A DNA stretch of 11,813 nucleotides from Clostridiales bacterium (lineage in GTDB: Bacteria > Bacillota > Clostridia > Christensenellales > CAG-138). Shown here piece by piece: positions 1-6,360 of the stretch. The stretch covers positions 1 to 11,813 of the forward strand of contig SFNQ01000041.1 in NCBI GenBank assembly GCA_004554165.1, written 5' to 3'. Below the pieces are notes generated by a model, which had not been told where the DNA came from, ran no database searches, and saw nothing but the letters and a program-made list of their open reading frames with translations. The position numbers and the translations under genes were made by a program. Within the stretch, counting starts at the first letter, position 1, and each line of letters begins with the position of its first letter.

Positions 1-831
1 AGCATCGAAGTCGGCAAGGGAGTAGAAGCGATGGGAGTCGTAGAAGCGACGCTGATCCTCACGGTGGCTGCGCTCTACCTTGCCGTTGTGGCGGGGCGTA
101 TAGGGACGAATCAGCTTGTGCCGAATGCCCAGCTCTGCGGCGGTCCTCTCAAAGAGCGTGACCAGTTCACGGTTGGACTGTGCAAAGCGGTTGGTGAACT
201 CAAACCCGTTGTCAGTCTGAACACATTCGACGGTAAAGCCATGCTTTTTGAAGAAGGCGTACGCCTTCTTCAAAAAGTCTGCCGACGAACAGGTGCTTTG
301 CTCATCGTAGGCCGCCAGGTACCGCAGCCTTGAGAACTCGTCAATGGCGGTATACTGGAACAGACGGAGTTCCGGGGCGGCAATACAGCGGCGGGGAACA
401 ACCTTAACGTCGATCTGAACACGCTGACCAGGATAGGTCATCTGCTCGTAAGGTTTGGGGTGATACGGCTGCTTTTCAGACTGTTCGGGCAAAGCACCCA
501 GACGCTTCAGCACCCGGTACAGGCTCTCCGGGCAACGAGTGTATCCGCGTTCCCGCAGCCTGCACCACAGGTCGATCAGGCCCAACCGTGGATTCCTTCG
601 CCGCATATCACGAATCAGCTTCAATTCGGCCTCGGTATGCTGATTCGGGTGGGAGTGAGGCCGTCTGGACCGATCAGCCAGCGACTCGACGGTTCCATCG
701 TATCTTGCCAACCAGAAGTAGATGGTGGAGCGCGGACGGTTATATTTGCGGGATGCTCTGGATACGCCATGTTTCAGAGCATAGCGAATGAGGGATTGCC
801 TGTACTTCATGCTTTGTGTTACAGTTGCCAC
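1..831 (-). CDS. IS481-family DDE transposase, partial (C-terminus missing)
   Basis: This is the integrase-type transposase that cuts and joins the ends of its own element. The frame is open from the start to the window edge, 277 codons without a stop. The N-terminus is a helix-turn-helix region (KHGVSRASRKYNRPRSTIYF). The catalytic core has the first Asp in VQIDVKVV (D141), the second in QTDNGFEF (D207) and the Glu in HNGKVERSHRED (E253), in DDE order. The HNGKVERSHREDQ block is typical of IS481-type enzymes. I chose the GTG at 831 because an AGGAAG lies 12 bases upstream and the resulting MATVTQSMKYRQ start resembles relatives. The ATG at 810 is the alternative. No frameshift is seen in the visible part. 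Confidence 0.85.
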   Translation of the reverse strand, partial: MATVTQSMKYRQSLIRYALKHGVSRASRKYNRPRSTIYFWLARYDGTVESLADRSRRPHSHPNQHTEAELKLIRDMRRRNPRLGLIDLWCRLRERGYTRCPESLYRVLKRLGALPEQSEKQPYHPKPYEQMTYPGQRVQIDVKVVPRRCIAAPELRLFQYTAIDEFSRLRYLAAYDEQSTCSSADFLKKAYAFFKKHGFTVECVQTDNGFEFTNRFAQSNRELVTLFERTAAELGIRHKLIRPYTPRHNGKVERSHREDQRRFYDSHRFYSLADFDA

Positions 832-870
832 GAGGGATTTGCACTTCCTTTCGGTCTTTGTTTTCTGACA
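1..870 (-). mobile_element. IS481-like insertion sequence, 5' part (cut by window edge)
   Basis: One insertion-sequence end is visible. Upstream of the transposase start, the minus strand begins with TGTCAGAAAACAAAGACC at about 870, and a TGT...ACA terminus is usual for this kind of element. The other end and the transposase stop lie outside the window, so the terminal repeat cannot be matched against its partner and the boundary at 870 is inferred. The element sits 77 bases upstream of a sugar transferase gene and points away from it. Its edge probably contributes a -35 box to that gene (see the promoter at 865-893). Confidence 0.65.
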
Positions 871-893
871 AACCTACCATAACCGAATACAAT
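865..893 (+). promoter_or_regulatory. Hybrid promoter at the IS481 border, reading into the sugar transferase
   Basis: The -35 box CTGACA (865-870, 5 of 6 to consensus) is separated by exactly 17 bases from the -10 box TACAAT (888-893, 5 of 6). Transcription should start near 900. The -35 hexamer is the last six bases of the inferred insertion sequence and the -10 lies in host DNA, the arrangement of IS-created hybrid promoters. This is a sequence match only. Confidence 0.5.
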
Positions 894-910
894 AAATCCC
901 GAAATTCACG

Positions 911-936
911 GGGAGTGCTGCCGCATTCCCGTTTTT
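911..936 (+). terminator. Terminator-like hairpin in the leader of the sugar transferase
   Basis: GGGAGTGC (911-918) pairs with GCATTCCC (923-930) as 8 pairs including one G-U, with a TGCC loop, and is followed by G and five T (932-936). That is the shape of a short rho-independent terminator. It lies between the proposed start of transcription near 900 and the start codon at 948. It may be an attenuator, or the leftover terminator of a gene that once lay upstream. Confidence 0.4.
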
Positions 937-947
937 GTGAGGCTGTT

Positions 948-2348
948 ATGGACGCGCCTGCGCATGAGCTACCAAAAAAATACCGGCATGCGATTCTGTC
1001 CCTCATCAAGGGGCTGATCTGTCTGTCCGCAATCGCCTCCTTCATCGCCTGCGTCGCCATCTATTACCCGGAGTCGGACTTCCATTTCTGGGGCTATGTG
1101 ATGTTTGCGGCGCTGTATTTGATCGTCTTTCTGGCAAACGCAAACATGTACCGCTGCTTCAATATCGGCATGCTGCGGCGGCGGGAGCTTGTGTTTTCCT
1201 TTTGTATCGCCTCGTTTCTGACGAACTTCATCATGTATTTCGTCATCTCTCTGCTGTGCAAGTTTATCATCGACCCCCTGCCGCTGCTTGCGGTGCTGCT
1301 GTTCCAGTGGGCCGCCGGCTCGCTGCTGCTGCTGCTGGCCAACCGCATGTTTTTCCTGCTGCGGCCCGTGCGCAATGCGGCCATGGTCTGCTCGCAGGAT
1401 CAGCACGAAACCGAAACCCTGGAAAAATTCCAGAATATGCGCGACAGCTACCGCATCGTCGAGGTCATCTCCGAGGCCGCCGGCTTCGACGCCATTGCGG
1501 CGGGGCTCGCGCCCTACAGCACGGTCATCGCCGGGGCCATCGATGCTTCTCTGCGGCAGAAGCTGGTCAACTTCTGCTTTGAGCATAACAAGCGGCTGTT
1601 TGTCCTGCCCAGCGTACAGGACATCATCCTGCACAATTCCCACGAAACCTTTGTGGGCGACTCCGTGGTCTATCTGTGCAAAAACCGCGCCTTTACCATC
1701 GAGCAGCTGGCCGTCAAGCGCCTCATGGACATCGCGGTTTCCCTTCTTGGCCTGCTTCTCACCTCGCCCATCATGCTGGTCACGGCGCTGCTCATCAAGC
1801 TCTATGACGGCGGCCCGGTGTTTTTCCGCCAGGTGCGCTATACGCGCAATCTGGAGCGCTTCACCCTCATCAAGTTCCGCAGCATGATCGTGGACGCGGA
1901 GAAGGACGGCGCGCGCTTTACCACCCCGGACGATCAGCGCATCACGCCCGTCGGCCGCTTTATCCGCCGCACCCGCATCGACGAGCTGCCGCAGTTTTTC
2001 AACATTCTCCGCGGCGAGATGTCACTGGTGGGTCCGCGGGCCGAGCGCATCGAAAACGCCGATTACTATTGCGAAATGCTGCCGGAGTTCCGCTACCGCA
2101 TGAAGGTCAAGGCGGGGCTGACCGGTTATGCGCAGATCTACGGAAAATACAACACCTCCTACGAGGACAAGCTGAAGCTGGATCTGCTCTACATTGAAAA
2201 CTGCTCGCTCATTCAGGACCTGCAGTTGCTGCTGCTGACGGTGCGCGTGCTCTTCCTGCCGGAAAGCACGGAGGGCTTCCGCAGCACCACCATCGGCGAG
2301 CTGCAAAAGGAGCGCGAACACCGGGACGAGCTGGACCGCAGCGCCTGA
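948..2348 (+). CDS. Polyprenyl-phosphate sugar phosphotransferase (WbaP-type initiating transferase)
   Basis: This 466-residue membrane enzyme should move a sugar phosphate from a nucleotide sugar to undecaprenyl phosphate, the first step of capsule, exopolysaccharide or glycan assembly. The first ~135 residues hold about four hydrophobic membrane segments. A soluble middle part follows (about 140-250). From about 257 comes the bacterial sugar transferase domain: KRLMDIAVSLL plus a hydrophobic stretch, the conserved FRQVRYTRN and FTLIKFRSM, then RRTRIDELPQ with the Asp-Glu pair (345-346) known to be catalytic in this family, and MSLVGPRAE. GLTGYAQI lies near the end. Length fits the family. 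The frame extends upstream to 816 into the insertion sequence, but the ATG at 948 has GAGG five bases before it and gives the expected cytoplasmic N-terminus. The sugar used cannot be told from sequence. Confidence 0.9.
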   Translation: MDAPAHELPKKYRHAILSLIKGLICLSAIASFIACVAIYYPESDFHFWGYVMFAALYLIVFLANANMYRCFNIGMLRRRELVFSFCIASFLTNFIMYFVISLLCKFIIDPLPLLAVLLFQWAAGSLLLLLANRMFFLLRPVRNAAMVCSQDQHETETLEKFQNMRDSYRIVEVISEAAGFDAIAAGLAPYSTVIAGAIDASLRQKLVNFCFEHNKRLFVLPSVQDIILHNSHETFVGDSVVYLCKNRAFTIEQLAVKRLMDIAVSLLGLLLTSPIMLVTALLIKLYDGGPVFFRQVRYTRNLERFTLIKFRSMIVDAEKDGARFTTPDDQRITPVGRFIRRTRIDELPQFFNILRGEMSLVGPRAERIENADYYCEMLPEFRYRMKVKAGLTGYAQIYGKYNTSYEDKLKLDLLYIENCSLIQDLQLLLLTVRVLFLPESTEGFRSTTIGELQKEREHRDELDRSA

Positions 2349-2403
2349 GCCCCTTTTCTTCTCCGATCCGATGATTGCAACGGCATTGTGACAAACTCCG
2401 CAC

Positions 2404-2430
2404 AGGATCGCAACATTGTGTTGCGATCCT
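2404..2430 (+). repeat. Perfect 12-bp inverted repeat downstream of the sugar transferase
   Basis: AGGATCGCAACA (2404-2415) and TGTTGCGATCCT (2419-2430) pair perfectly around a 3-base loop. It lies 55 bases after the sugar transferase stop and ends 21 bases before the -35 box of the next gene. No T tract follows on either strand, so it is not a classic terminator. It could be a weak terminator, an RNA-stabilising 3' end, or a dyad operator for the next gene. Confidence 0.6.
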
Positions 2431-2451
2431 ATGAATTTGGTAAAACCTGCA

Positions 2452-2480
2452 TTGACGCAGCCCCTTCTCCCCAATATCAT
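2452..2480 (+). promoter_or_regulatory. Promoter of the SanA-like gene
   Basis: TTGACG (2452-2457, 5 of 6 to consensus) and TATCAT (2475-2480, 5 of 6) are separated by exactly 17 bases. The usual distance places the RNA start at about 2487, which is the A of the best start codon. This implies a leaderless message. Confidence 0.55.
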
Positions 2481-2486
2481 GTCGTC

Positions 2487-3197
2487 ATGGAACGACAGAC
2501 CGCAGCAAAAAAACAGCGATTTTTCCGCGCGATTTGCGCGCTCCTCGCCGCAGGGCTTCTCCTTGCCGCGCTCATGCTGGGCGTCAGCGAGTTTATGAAG
2601 GCCAGCGTGGAGGAATGTATCCTTCCTTTTGACGGCGCGCTTTCGTTGGACGCGGACTGCATTCTTGTGCTCGGCGCGGGTTTGCGCGGCAACGGAACGC
2701 CCAGCACCATTCTGGCGGACCGGCTGGACTGCGCGACCGCGCTCTATCTCAGCGGCGCCAGCGACCGTCTGCTCATGAGCGGCGACCACAGCCGCAGGGA
2801 CTACAACGAGGTGGCCGCCATGCGGGACTATGTGCTCCCCCAGGGCGTGGATTGTGAGCATGTCTTCCTGGACCACGCCGGCTTCTCCACCTATGAAAGC
2901 ATTTACCGCGCCCGCGATGTATTTGCCGCAAAGCGTATCATCATCGTGACGCAGAGCTACCATCTCTACCGCGCATTGTACATCGCCCGCTCGCTGGGGC
3001 TGGAGGCCTACGGCGTGGCCTCCGACGCACGGCCCTATGCCCGCCAGCCCTATTACACCGCGCGGGAAATCGTCGCCCGCTGCAAGGATTTTCTCTATAC
3101 CCTCTGGCAGCCGCTGCCCACCTATCTCGGCACGGTGATCCCCGTTTCCGGCAAGGGAAACGCGGCCATTGAGTGCGGCTGGTATCCCCTTGTCTGA
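2487..3197 (+). CDS. SanA/YdcF-like (DUF218) membrane-anchored envelope protein
   Basis: This 236-residue protein has one N-terminal membrane helix (about residues 12-34) after a basic start (MERQTAAKKQRFF). The DUF218 fold follows: DCILVLGAGLRGNGTPS, the LLMSGDHS strand-loop, YNEVAAMRDYV, a FLDHAGFSTYES block, and IIIVTQSYHLYRALYIAR. These are signatures of the SanA/ElyC/YdcF family, linked in Enterobacteria to vancomycin exclusion and envelope integrity; the biochemical activity is unsettled. No Shine-Dalgarno is seen before the ATG at 2487, and the frame extends to a GTG at 2388. I prefer 2487 because it precedes the membrane helix directly and coincides with the predicted RNA start. The neighbouring sugar transferase supports a role in surface polymer metabolism. 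Confidence 0.85.
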   Translation: MERQTAAKKQRFFRAICALLAAGLLLAALMLGVSEFMKASVEECILPFDGALSLDADCILVLGAGLRGNGTPSTILADRLDCATALYLSGASDRLLMSGDHSRRDYNEVAAMRDYVLPQGVDCEHVFLDHAGFSTYESIYRARDVFAAKRIIIVTQSYHLYRALYIARSLGLEAYGVASDARPYARQPYYTAREIVARCKDFLYTLWQPLPTYLGTVIPVSGKGNAAIECGWYPLV

Positions 3198-3218
3198 ACG
3201 CAGCCCGCGTGTTACAAT
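3190..3218 (+). promoter_or_regulatory. Possible promoter of the galM operon
   Basis: TTGTCT (3190-3195, 4 of 6) and TACAAT (3213-3218, 5 of 6) are spaced by 17 bases. The -35 overlaps the end of the preceding gene. The RNA start would be near 3225, inside the terminator hairpin at 3222-3242, so the operon message would begin within the second half of the preceding gene's terminator. The match is modest. Confidence 0.35.
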
Positions 3219-3221
3219 GAT

Positions 3222-3249
3222 AGCGGCCCCGGCGGGGCCGCTTCTTTCA
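3222..3249 (+). terminator. Rho-independent terminator after the SanA-like gene
   Basis: AGCGGCCCC (3222-3230) pairs perfectly with GGGGCCGCT (3234-3242) around a GGC loop, followed by the T-rich TCTTTCAT. The stem is strong and the T tract imperfect. It lies 25 bases after the stop codon of the preceding gene. Confidence 0.75.
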
Positions 3250-3271
3250 TATGGTTGGGGAGGAATGCGCC

Positions 3272-4321
3272 ATGGCTTATCTGTATGCGGCTCCTTTTGG
3301 CTCGGCCGGCGGAGCGCCCGCCAGGGAATACTGGCTTGTGAACGCCCGCGGCACGCGGCTTGCCCTGACCGATTACGGCGCGCGGATCACCCATCTTCTG
3401 CTGCCCGGCGAGGACGGCGCGGTGGACGTGGTGCTGGGCTACGACAGCGCAGAGGGCTACGCCGCCGGGGACGAGTGCTTCGGCGCGGTCTGCGGCCGCT
3501 ATGCCAACCGTCTGCGCGGCGCCGCCTTTTCGCTGGGCAGTCAGCGCTTCCAGCTGGACAAAAACGACGGCGAAAACACGCTCCATGGCGGCGGGCTGGG
3601 CTTCCACCGGCGCTTTTTCGAGATCCATCCTGACAACGACGGTCTGCTCTGCACACTCACAAGTCCGGACGGGGATATGGGCTTTCCCGGCACGCTCACG
3701 CTGACGGTTCGCTATACGCTGACGGATGCGGATGTGCTGCGCATCGAATACGACGCGGTCTGCCCGGAGGCCGATACGGTGGTGAACCTGACCAATCACA
3801 GCTACTTCAATCTGGACGGCGGAGGCAGCGTGCTCGGCCACCGGCTCTCCCTCTCCGCAGATTTTTATACGCCCAACGACGGACAGACCCTGCCCACGGG
3901 CGAAATCCGATCCGTTTCCGGCACCTGCTTCGACCTGCGCAGCCCCATTCCCCTTGGGACGCACATCGAGGGCGGTGCGCCCGCGCTCCGGCCCTTTTCC
4001 GGCTATGACCACAACTTTGTCCTGCGCAAGCCGCAGCGGGACGTGCTTTCCCATGCGGCGAGCCTCTTTTCCCCCGGCGGGCGCGTCATGGAATGCTGGA
4101 CGACCCTGCCCGGCCTCCAGCTCTACACCGGCAACTTCCTCCGCGTTCCAAACGGTCGCGGCGGGCGCAGCTACGGTCCCTATGCCGGGCTCTGCCTTGA
4201 AGCACAGCGCTTCCCCGATGCCATGACGTATCCCCACTTTCCAAGCCCGATTCTGCGGCGGGGGGAACGCTATCAGGAAATCACGGAATACCGCTTTTTT
4301 CAGGGAGGCGACCGTCCATGA
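3272..4321 (+). CDS. galM: Aldose 1-epimerase (mutarotase)
   Basis: The enzyme interconverts the alpha and beta anomers of galactose, glucose and related sugars in the cytoplasm. It is 349 residues, normal for GalM. Family marks in order are TDYGARITHLLLP near the N-terminus, GRYANRL, LHGGGLGFHRR, NLTNHSYFNLDG with the catalytic His176, GYDHNFVLR, LPGLQLYTGNFL, and GLCLEAQRFPD with the catalytic base Glu310. The frame opens at 3251, but the ATG at 3272 is preceded by GGGGAGG at an 8-base spacing, so I start there. It is the first of four close-packed genes, and its stop overlaps the next start by 4 bases (ATGA), which suggests coupled translation. Confidence 0.93.
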   Translation: MAYLYAAPFGSAGGAPAREYWLVNARGTRLALTDYGARITHLLLPGEDGAVDVVLGYDSAEGYAAGDECFGAVCGRYANRLRGAAFSLGSQRFQLDKNDGENTLHGGGLGFHRRFFEIHPDNDGLLCTLTSPDGDMGFPGTLTLTVRYTLTDADVLRIEYDAVCPEADTVVNLTNHSYFNLDGGGSVLGHRLSLSADFYTPNDGQTLPTGEIRSVSGTCFDLRSPIPLGTHIEGGAPALRPFSGYDHNFVLRKPQRDVLSHAASLFSPGGRVMECWTTLPGLQLYTGNFLRVPNGRGGRSYGPYAGLCLEAQRFPDAMTYPHFPSPILRRGERYQEITEYRFFQGGDRP

Positions 4322-4830
4322 CATTCAGCAAAATTCCGCGGCAGCTCCTCTGCTGCCTTCTGGCGCTGCTTCTGCCCCTTGCCGGCCTTGGAGGCTGCGG
4401 CCCTGCGGAAGCCGGGGAGCCTGTGGCGGATCTGTTTTCCGCCGTGCCGGAGGCGGAGCCGTCGTTGGAAGGCGGCGCTCCCGTCTATGGCGAGGCCTGC
4501 AATGCGCCGGAGGACGTGGCAGCCTATCTGTACGTCTACGGCGAGCTGCCGCCGAACTACCTCACCAAGGACGAGGCCCGGCAGCTTGGCTGGCAGAGCG
4601 GCGCCCGCAGTCTCTGGGACGCAGCCCCCGGCATGAGCATCGGCGGCGACCGCTTCGGCAACTACGAAGGACGTCTGCCGGACCGGGCAGGCCGCATTTG
4701 GTACGAATGCGATGTGAACTACAACGGCGGAGACCGCGGCGCGGAGCGCCTCGTCTACTCCAGCGACGGCCTGATCTACTACACCGCCGACCACTACGAA
4801 ACCTTTACACTGCTGTACGGGGAGGAATGA
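4318..4830 (+). CDS. Barnase-family guanyl-specific ribonuclease with lipoprotein signal
   Basis: This 170-residue protein is an exported RNase of the barnase (microbial N1) family, which cleaves RNA after guanosine. Residues 1-27 form a lipoprotein signal peptide with a hydrophobic core and an LGGC lipobox (Cys27), so the enzyme is probably tethered outside the membrane. An acidic, Pro/Ala-rich linker follows (28-60). From about residue 70 it aligns without gaps to barnase with an offset of 57. Lys84, Glu130, Arg140, Arg144 and His159 match barnase K27, E73, R83, R87 and H102, so the catalytic set is complete. The exception is barnase Arg59, which is Tyr116 here. The start overlaps the galM stop by 4 bases and has GGGAGG upstream. 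The inhibitor gene follows 4 bases after the stop. Confidence 0.93.
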   Translation: MTFSKIPRQLLCCLLALLLPLAGLGGCGPAEAGEPVADLFSAVPEAEPSLEGGAPVYGEACNAPEDVAAYLYVYGELPPNYLTKDEARQLGWQSGARSLWDAAPGMSIGGDRFGNYEGRLPDRAGRIWYECDVNYNGGDRGAERLVYSSDGLIYYTADHYETFTLLYGEE

Positions 4831-4834
4831 GCCT

Positions 4835-5302
4835 ATGCTGCGGATTTATCTTTTGAACGGCGTTATGATGGACACCGCCGAAAACCTGCACTCGCACCTG
4901 TATCTGCAGTTCGGCCTGCCCAGCCACTATGGACGGAATCTGGATGCGCTGTGGGACTGCCTCTGCGAAAAGGAGCCGGGCTGCATCGTGTTCCAGCGGG
5001 CCGAGTGCGTCGAAAACGGGCTGCTGCTGCCCCTCGTGGGCCTGCTGCTCAATCTGGTGCGCAAAAACGGCGCATGGCAGCTGCAGCTCTCCACCGGAAG
5101 AGCGGACTGCCACAGCCAGCAGCCGCCCTCCTTCGATCCGCTGTTTGGAGAAGGCGCGGCGTGTCCCCCGGGCGCTTGCTGCGCTGCAGCGCAGGAACCG
5201 GATGCCCTCTCACGGACTTCTGCGGCAGAGGCCGCCGTCTCCCCCCTTTCCCTCGGAAATGGAAGCTTACGGGACATTCAAGGCCCGCCGCAACAGCATT
5301 AA
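4835..5302 (+). CDS. Barstar-family ribonuclease inhibitor with C-terminal extension
   Basis: Cytoplasmic inhibitor of the preceding RNase. Residues 1-90 match barstar: a first strand and NG turn (RIYLLNG), the helix leading to LPSHYGRNLDALWDCL, and a final strand WQLQLS. Asp37, Trp40 and Asp41 correspond to barstar D35, W38 and D39, the residues that plug the RNase active site. Barstar Tyr29 is His31 here, and the position aligned with Glu76 appears to be Leu74. Family members are about 90 residues long, but this one continues for about 65 more in a Pro/Ala/Cys-rich tail (residues ~91-155) with no recognisable domain. All three frames are open there, so a shifted stop cannot be excluded. GGGGAGG lies 9 bases before the ATG. 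Confidence 0.88.
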   Translation: MLRIYLLNGVMMDTAENLHSHLYLQFGLPSHYGRNLDALWDCLCEKEPGCIVFQRAECVENGLLLPLVGLLLNLVRKNGAWQLQLSTGRADCHSQQPPSFDPLFGEGAACPPGACCAAAQEPDALSRTSAAEAAVSPLSLGNGSLRDIQGPPQQH

Positions 5303-5326
5303 TTCCACAGGAGGCAAGGTTTTCTC

Positions 5327-5992
5327 ATGTCGCTTTGTTCTTTCGTAATCTTTGATTTTGACGGTGTGCTGGTGGACAGTGAGCCGCTGCACGCCCGCAT
5401 ACGCAGCAACATCGCCCGCCGTCTGGCCGGTGTCCCTCAGTACGAGACCCCGCCCTCTGCCTGCGGCGCCTCGACCGCGGACGAGTACCGGAATATGCTG
5501 GCGCAGTTCGGCATACAGGCCGACCCCGAGGCGCTGGCGCAGGAGCACTACGCCCGCCTTGCGCCGCTGATTCTTGAGACGCTGCCCGCGCCCAGAGAGG
5601 GACTGCTGCCCCTGCTGGACGGGCTGGATGCACGCGGCGTCGGCTATGGCGTATGCTCCTCCTCGCCCCGCGCCTATCTCGAAACGGTGCTCTCCGGCTA
5701 CGGCATCCTGAGCCGCTTTCGCTTCGTCGTCAACAGTGACGACGTCCCGCGCGTCAAACCCGCGCCCGATCTCTACCTGCTGGCGCTGGCGCGCAGCGGC
5801 GTCTCCGCAGAATGCGCCCTTGCGCTTGAGGATTCCCGCAACGGCGTGGCCTCCGCCCACGCGGCGGGCCTGCGCTGCATCGGCTACCTGCCCTGTCGCA
5901 CCGGTCAGGATCTCTCCGCTGCCGACGGCCTGATTGCACGCCTGCCGGAGCTGCTCGCCTGGGTCAGGCCCTCCGGGCATTCCTGCGTATAA
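5327..5992 (+). CDS. HAD-family phosphatase (beta-phosphoglucomutase-like subgroup)
   Basis: Cytoplasmic hydrolase of 221 residues, probably acting on a small phosphorylated metabolite such as a sugar phosphate. HAD motif I is FDFDGVLVDSEP with nucleophile Asp10 and acid/base Asp12. Motif II is the CSSS segment (111-113), motif III is Lys144 in VKPAPDLY, and motif IV is LEDSRNG with Glu168 and Asp169. The small helical cap between motifs I and II (about 18-90) and the DFDGVLVDSEP form place it with the PGMB-like/Gph-like group, but the substrate cannot be read. AGGAGG lies 12 bases before the start, a long spacing. It closes the galM gene set, so a link to sugar metabolism is plausible. Confidence 0.88.
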   Translation: MSLCSFVIFDFDGVLVDSEPLHARIRSNIARRLAGVPQYETPPSACGASTADEYRNMLAQFGIQADPEALAQEHYARLAPLILETLPAPREGLLPLLDGLDARGVGYGVCSSSPRAYLETVLSGYGILSRFRFVVNSDDVPRVKPAPDLYLLALARSGVSAECALALEDSRNGVASAHAAGLRCIGYLPCRTGQDLSAADGLIARLPELLAWVRPSGHSCV

Positions 5993-6213
5993 CGCCGGAC
6001 CCAATCCGCGAAGCGGCGCGCCCGGCAGAGCGGCCACCCGTCGTGCCGCCCATCCCGGCGCTGCTTCCTGCTCCGCCATGTCCATGGGTTCATCTGTCCG
6101 CTTCGGATTTCGCAGGCCCTGTTTTTCTCCCGTGCCCCCCTGCCGGAGGCCCCACGTTGCGGTTTTTCCGCTTTTCGCTCCGCCGCCCCCTGCGTTGGCA
6201 CCGGAGGGGATGG
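5993..6213. other. GC-rich stretch without a recognisable gene
   Basis: Between the HAD phosphatase stop and the DeoR remnant no frame on either strand gives a protein I recognise. The open frames here are compositional, with Pro/Arg/Ala-rich translations. No convincing terminator for the galM operon is present; the nearest dyad, CCGC-GAA-GCGG just after the stop, has no T tract. The stretch probably includes decayed DNA from the same event that truncated the regulator. Confidence 0.5.
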
Positions 6214-6360
6214 GCCGGCAGCAACAAGCTGGGGCGCAGCGCGTTTACCTGCGTCGACGACCTTTCCAGCATTGACTATTTTATTACGAACCGCCCGCTT
6301 TCCGAGGAATGGGCCGCCCGCTTTGCCGCAAAGGGGACGACCGTGGTCATCGGCGATTAA
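6214..6360 (+). pseudogene. C-terminal remnant of a DeoR-family transcription regulator
   Basis: About 48 codons at the end of this frame read as the end of a DeoR/GlpR-type sugar-responsive repressor: the SNKLGRSAFTCVDDLSSIDY block, FITNRPL, and the final TTVVIG strand. Complete proteins are around 250 residues with an N-terminal winged helix; none of that is found upstream in any frame. The codons upstream of 6214 do not resemble the family, so I read this as a truncated leftover rather than a working gene. DeoR regulators commonly control sugar operons, so it may once have regulated the neighbouring galM and phosphatase genes. Confidence 0.65.

Noticed and set aside
816..947. N-terminal extension of the sugar transferase frame into the insertion sequence
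   Set aside because: The extra 44 codons run through the IS end and leader hairpin and resemble nothing; the ATG at 948 has a GAGG at good spacing.
969..1643. Long minus-strand frame opposite the sugar transferase
   Set aside because: Its translation is His/Gln/Asp-rich shadow sequence with no family features; the plus-strand gene is unambiguous.
2404..2430. The 12-bp inverted repeat as a rho-independent terminator
   Set aside because: No T tract on either side; recorded as an inverted repeat only.
3212..4324. 370-codon minus-strand frame opposite galM
   Set aside because: GC-rich antisense frame; galM on the plus strand has all catalytic motifs.
5267..6085. 272-codon minus-strand frame over the HAD phosphatase
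   Set aside because: Gln/Gly/Arg-rich shadow with no recognisable domain or ribosome binding site.
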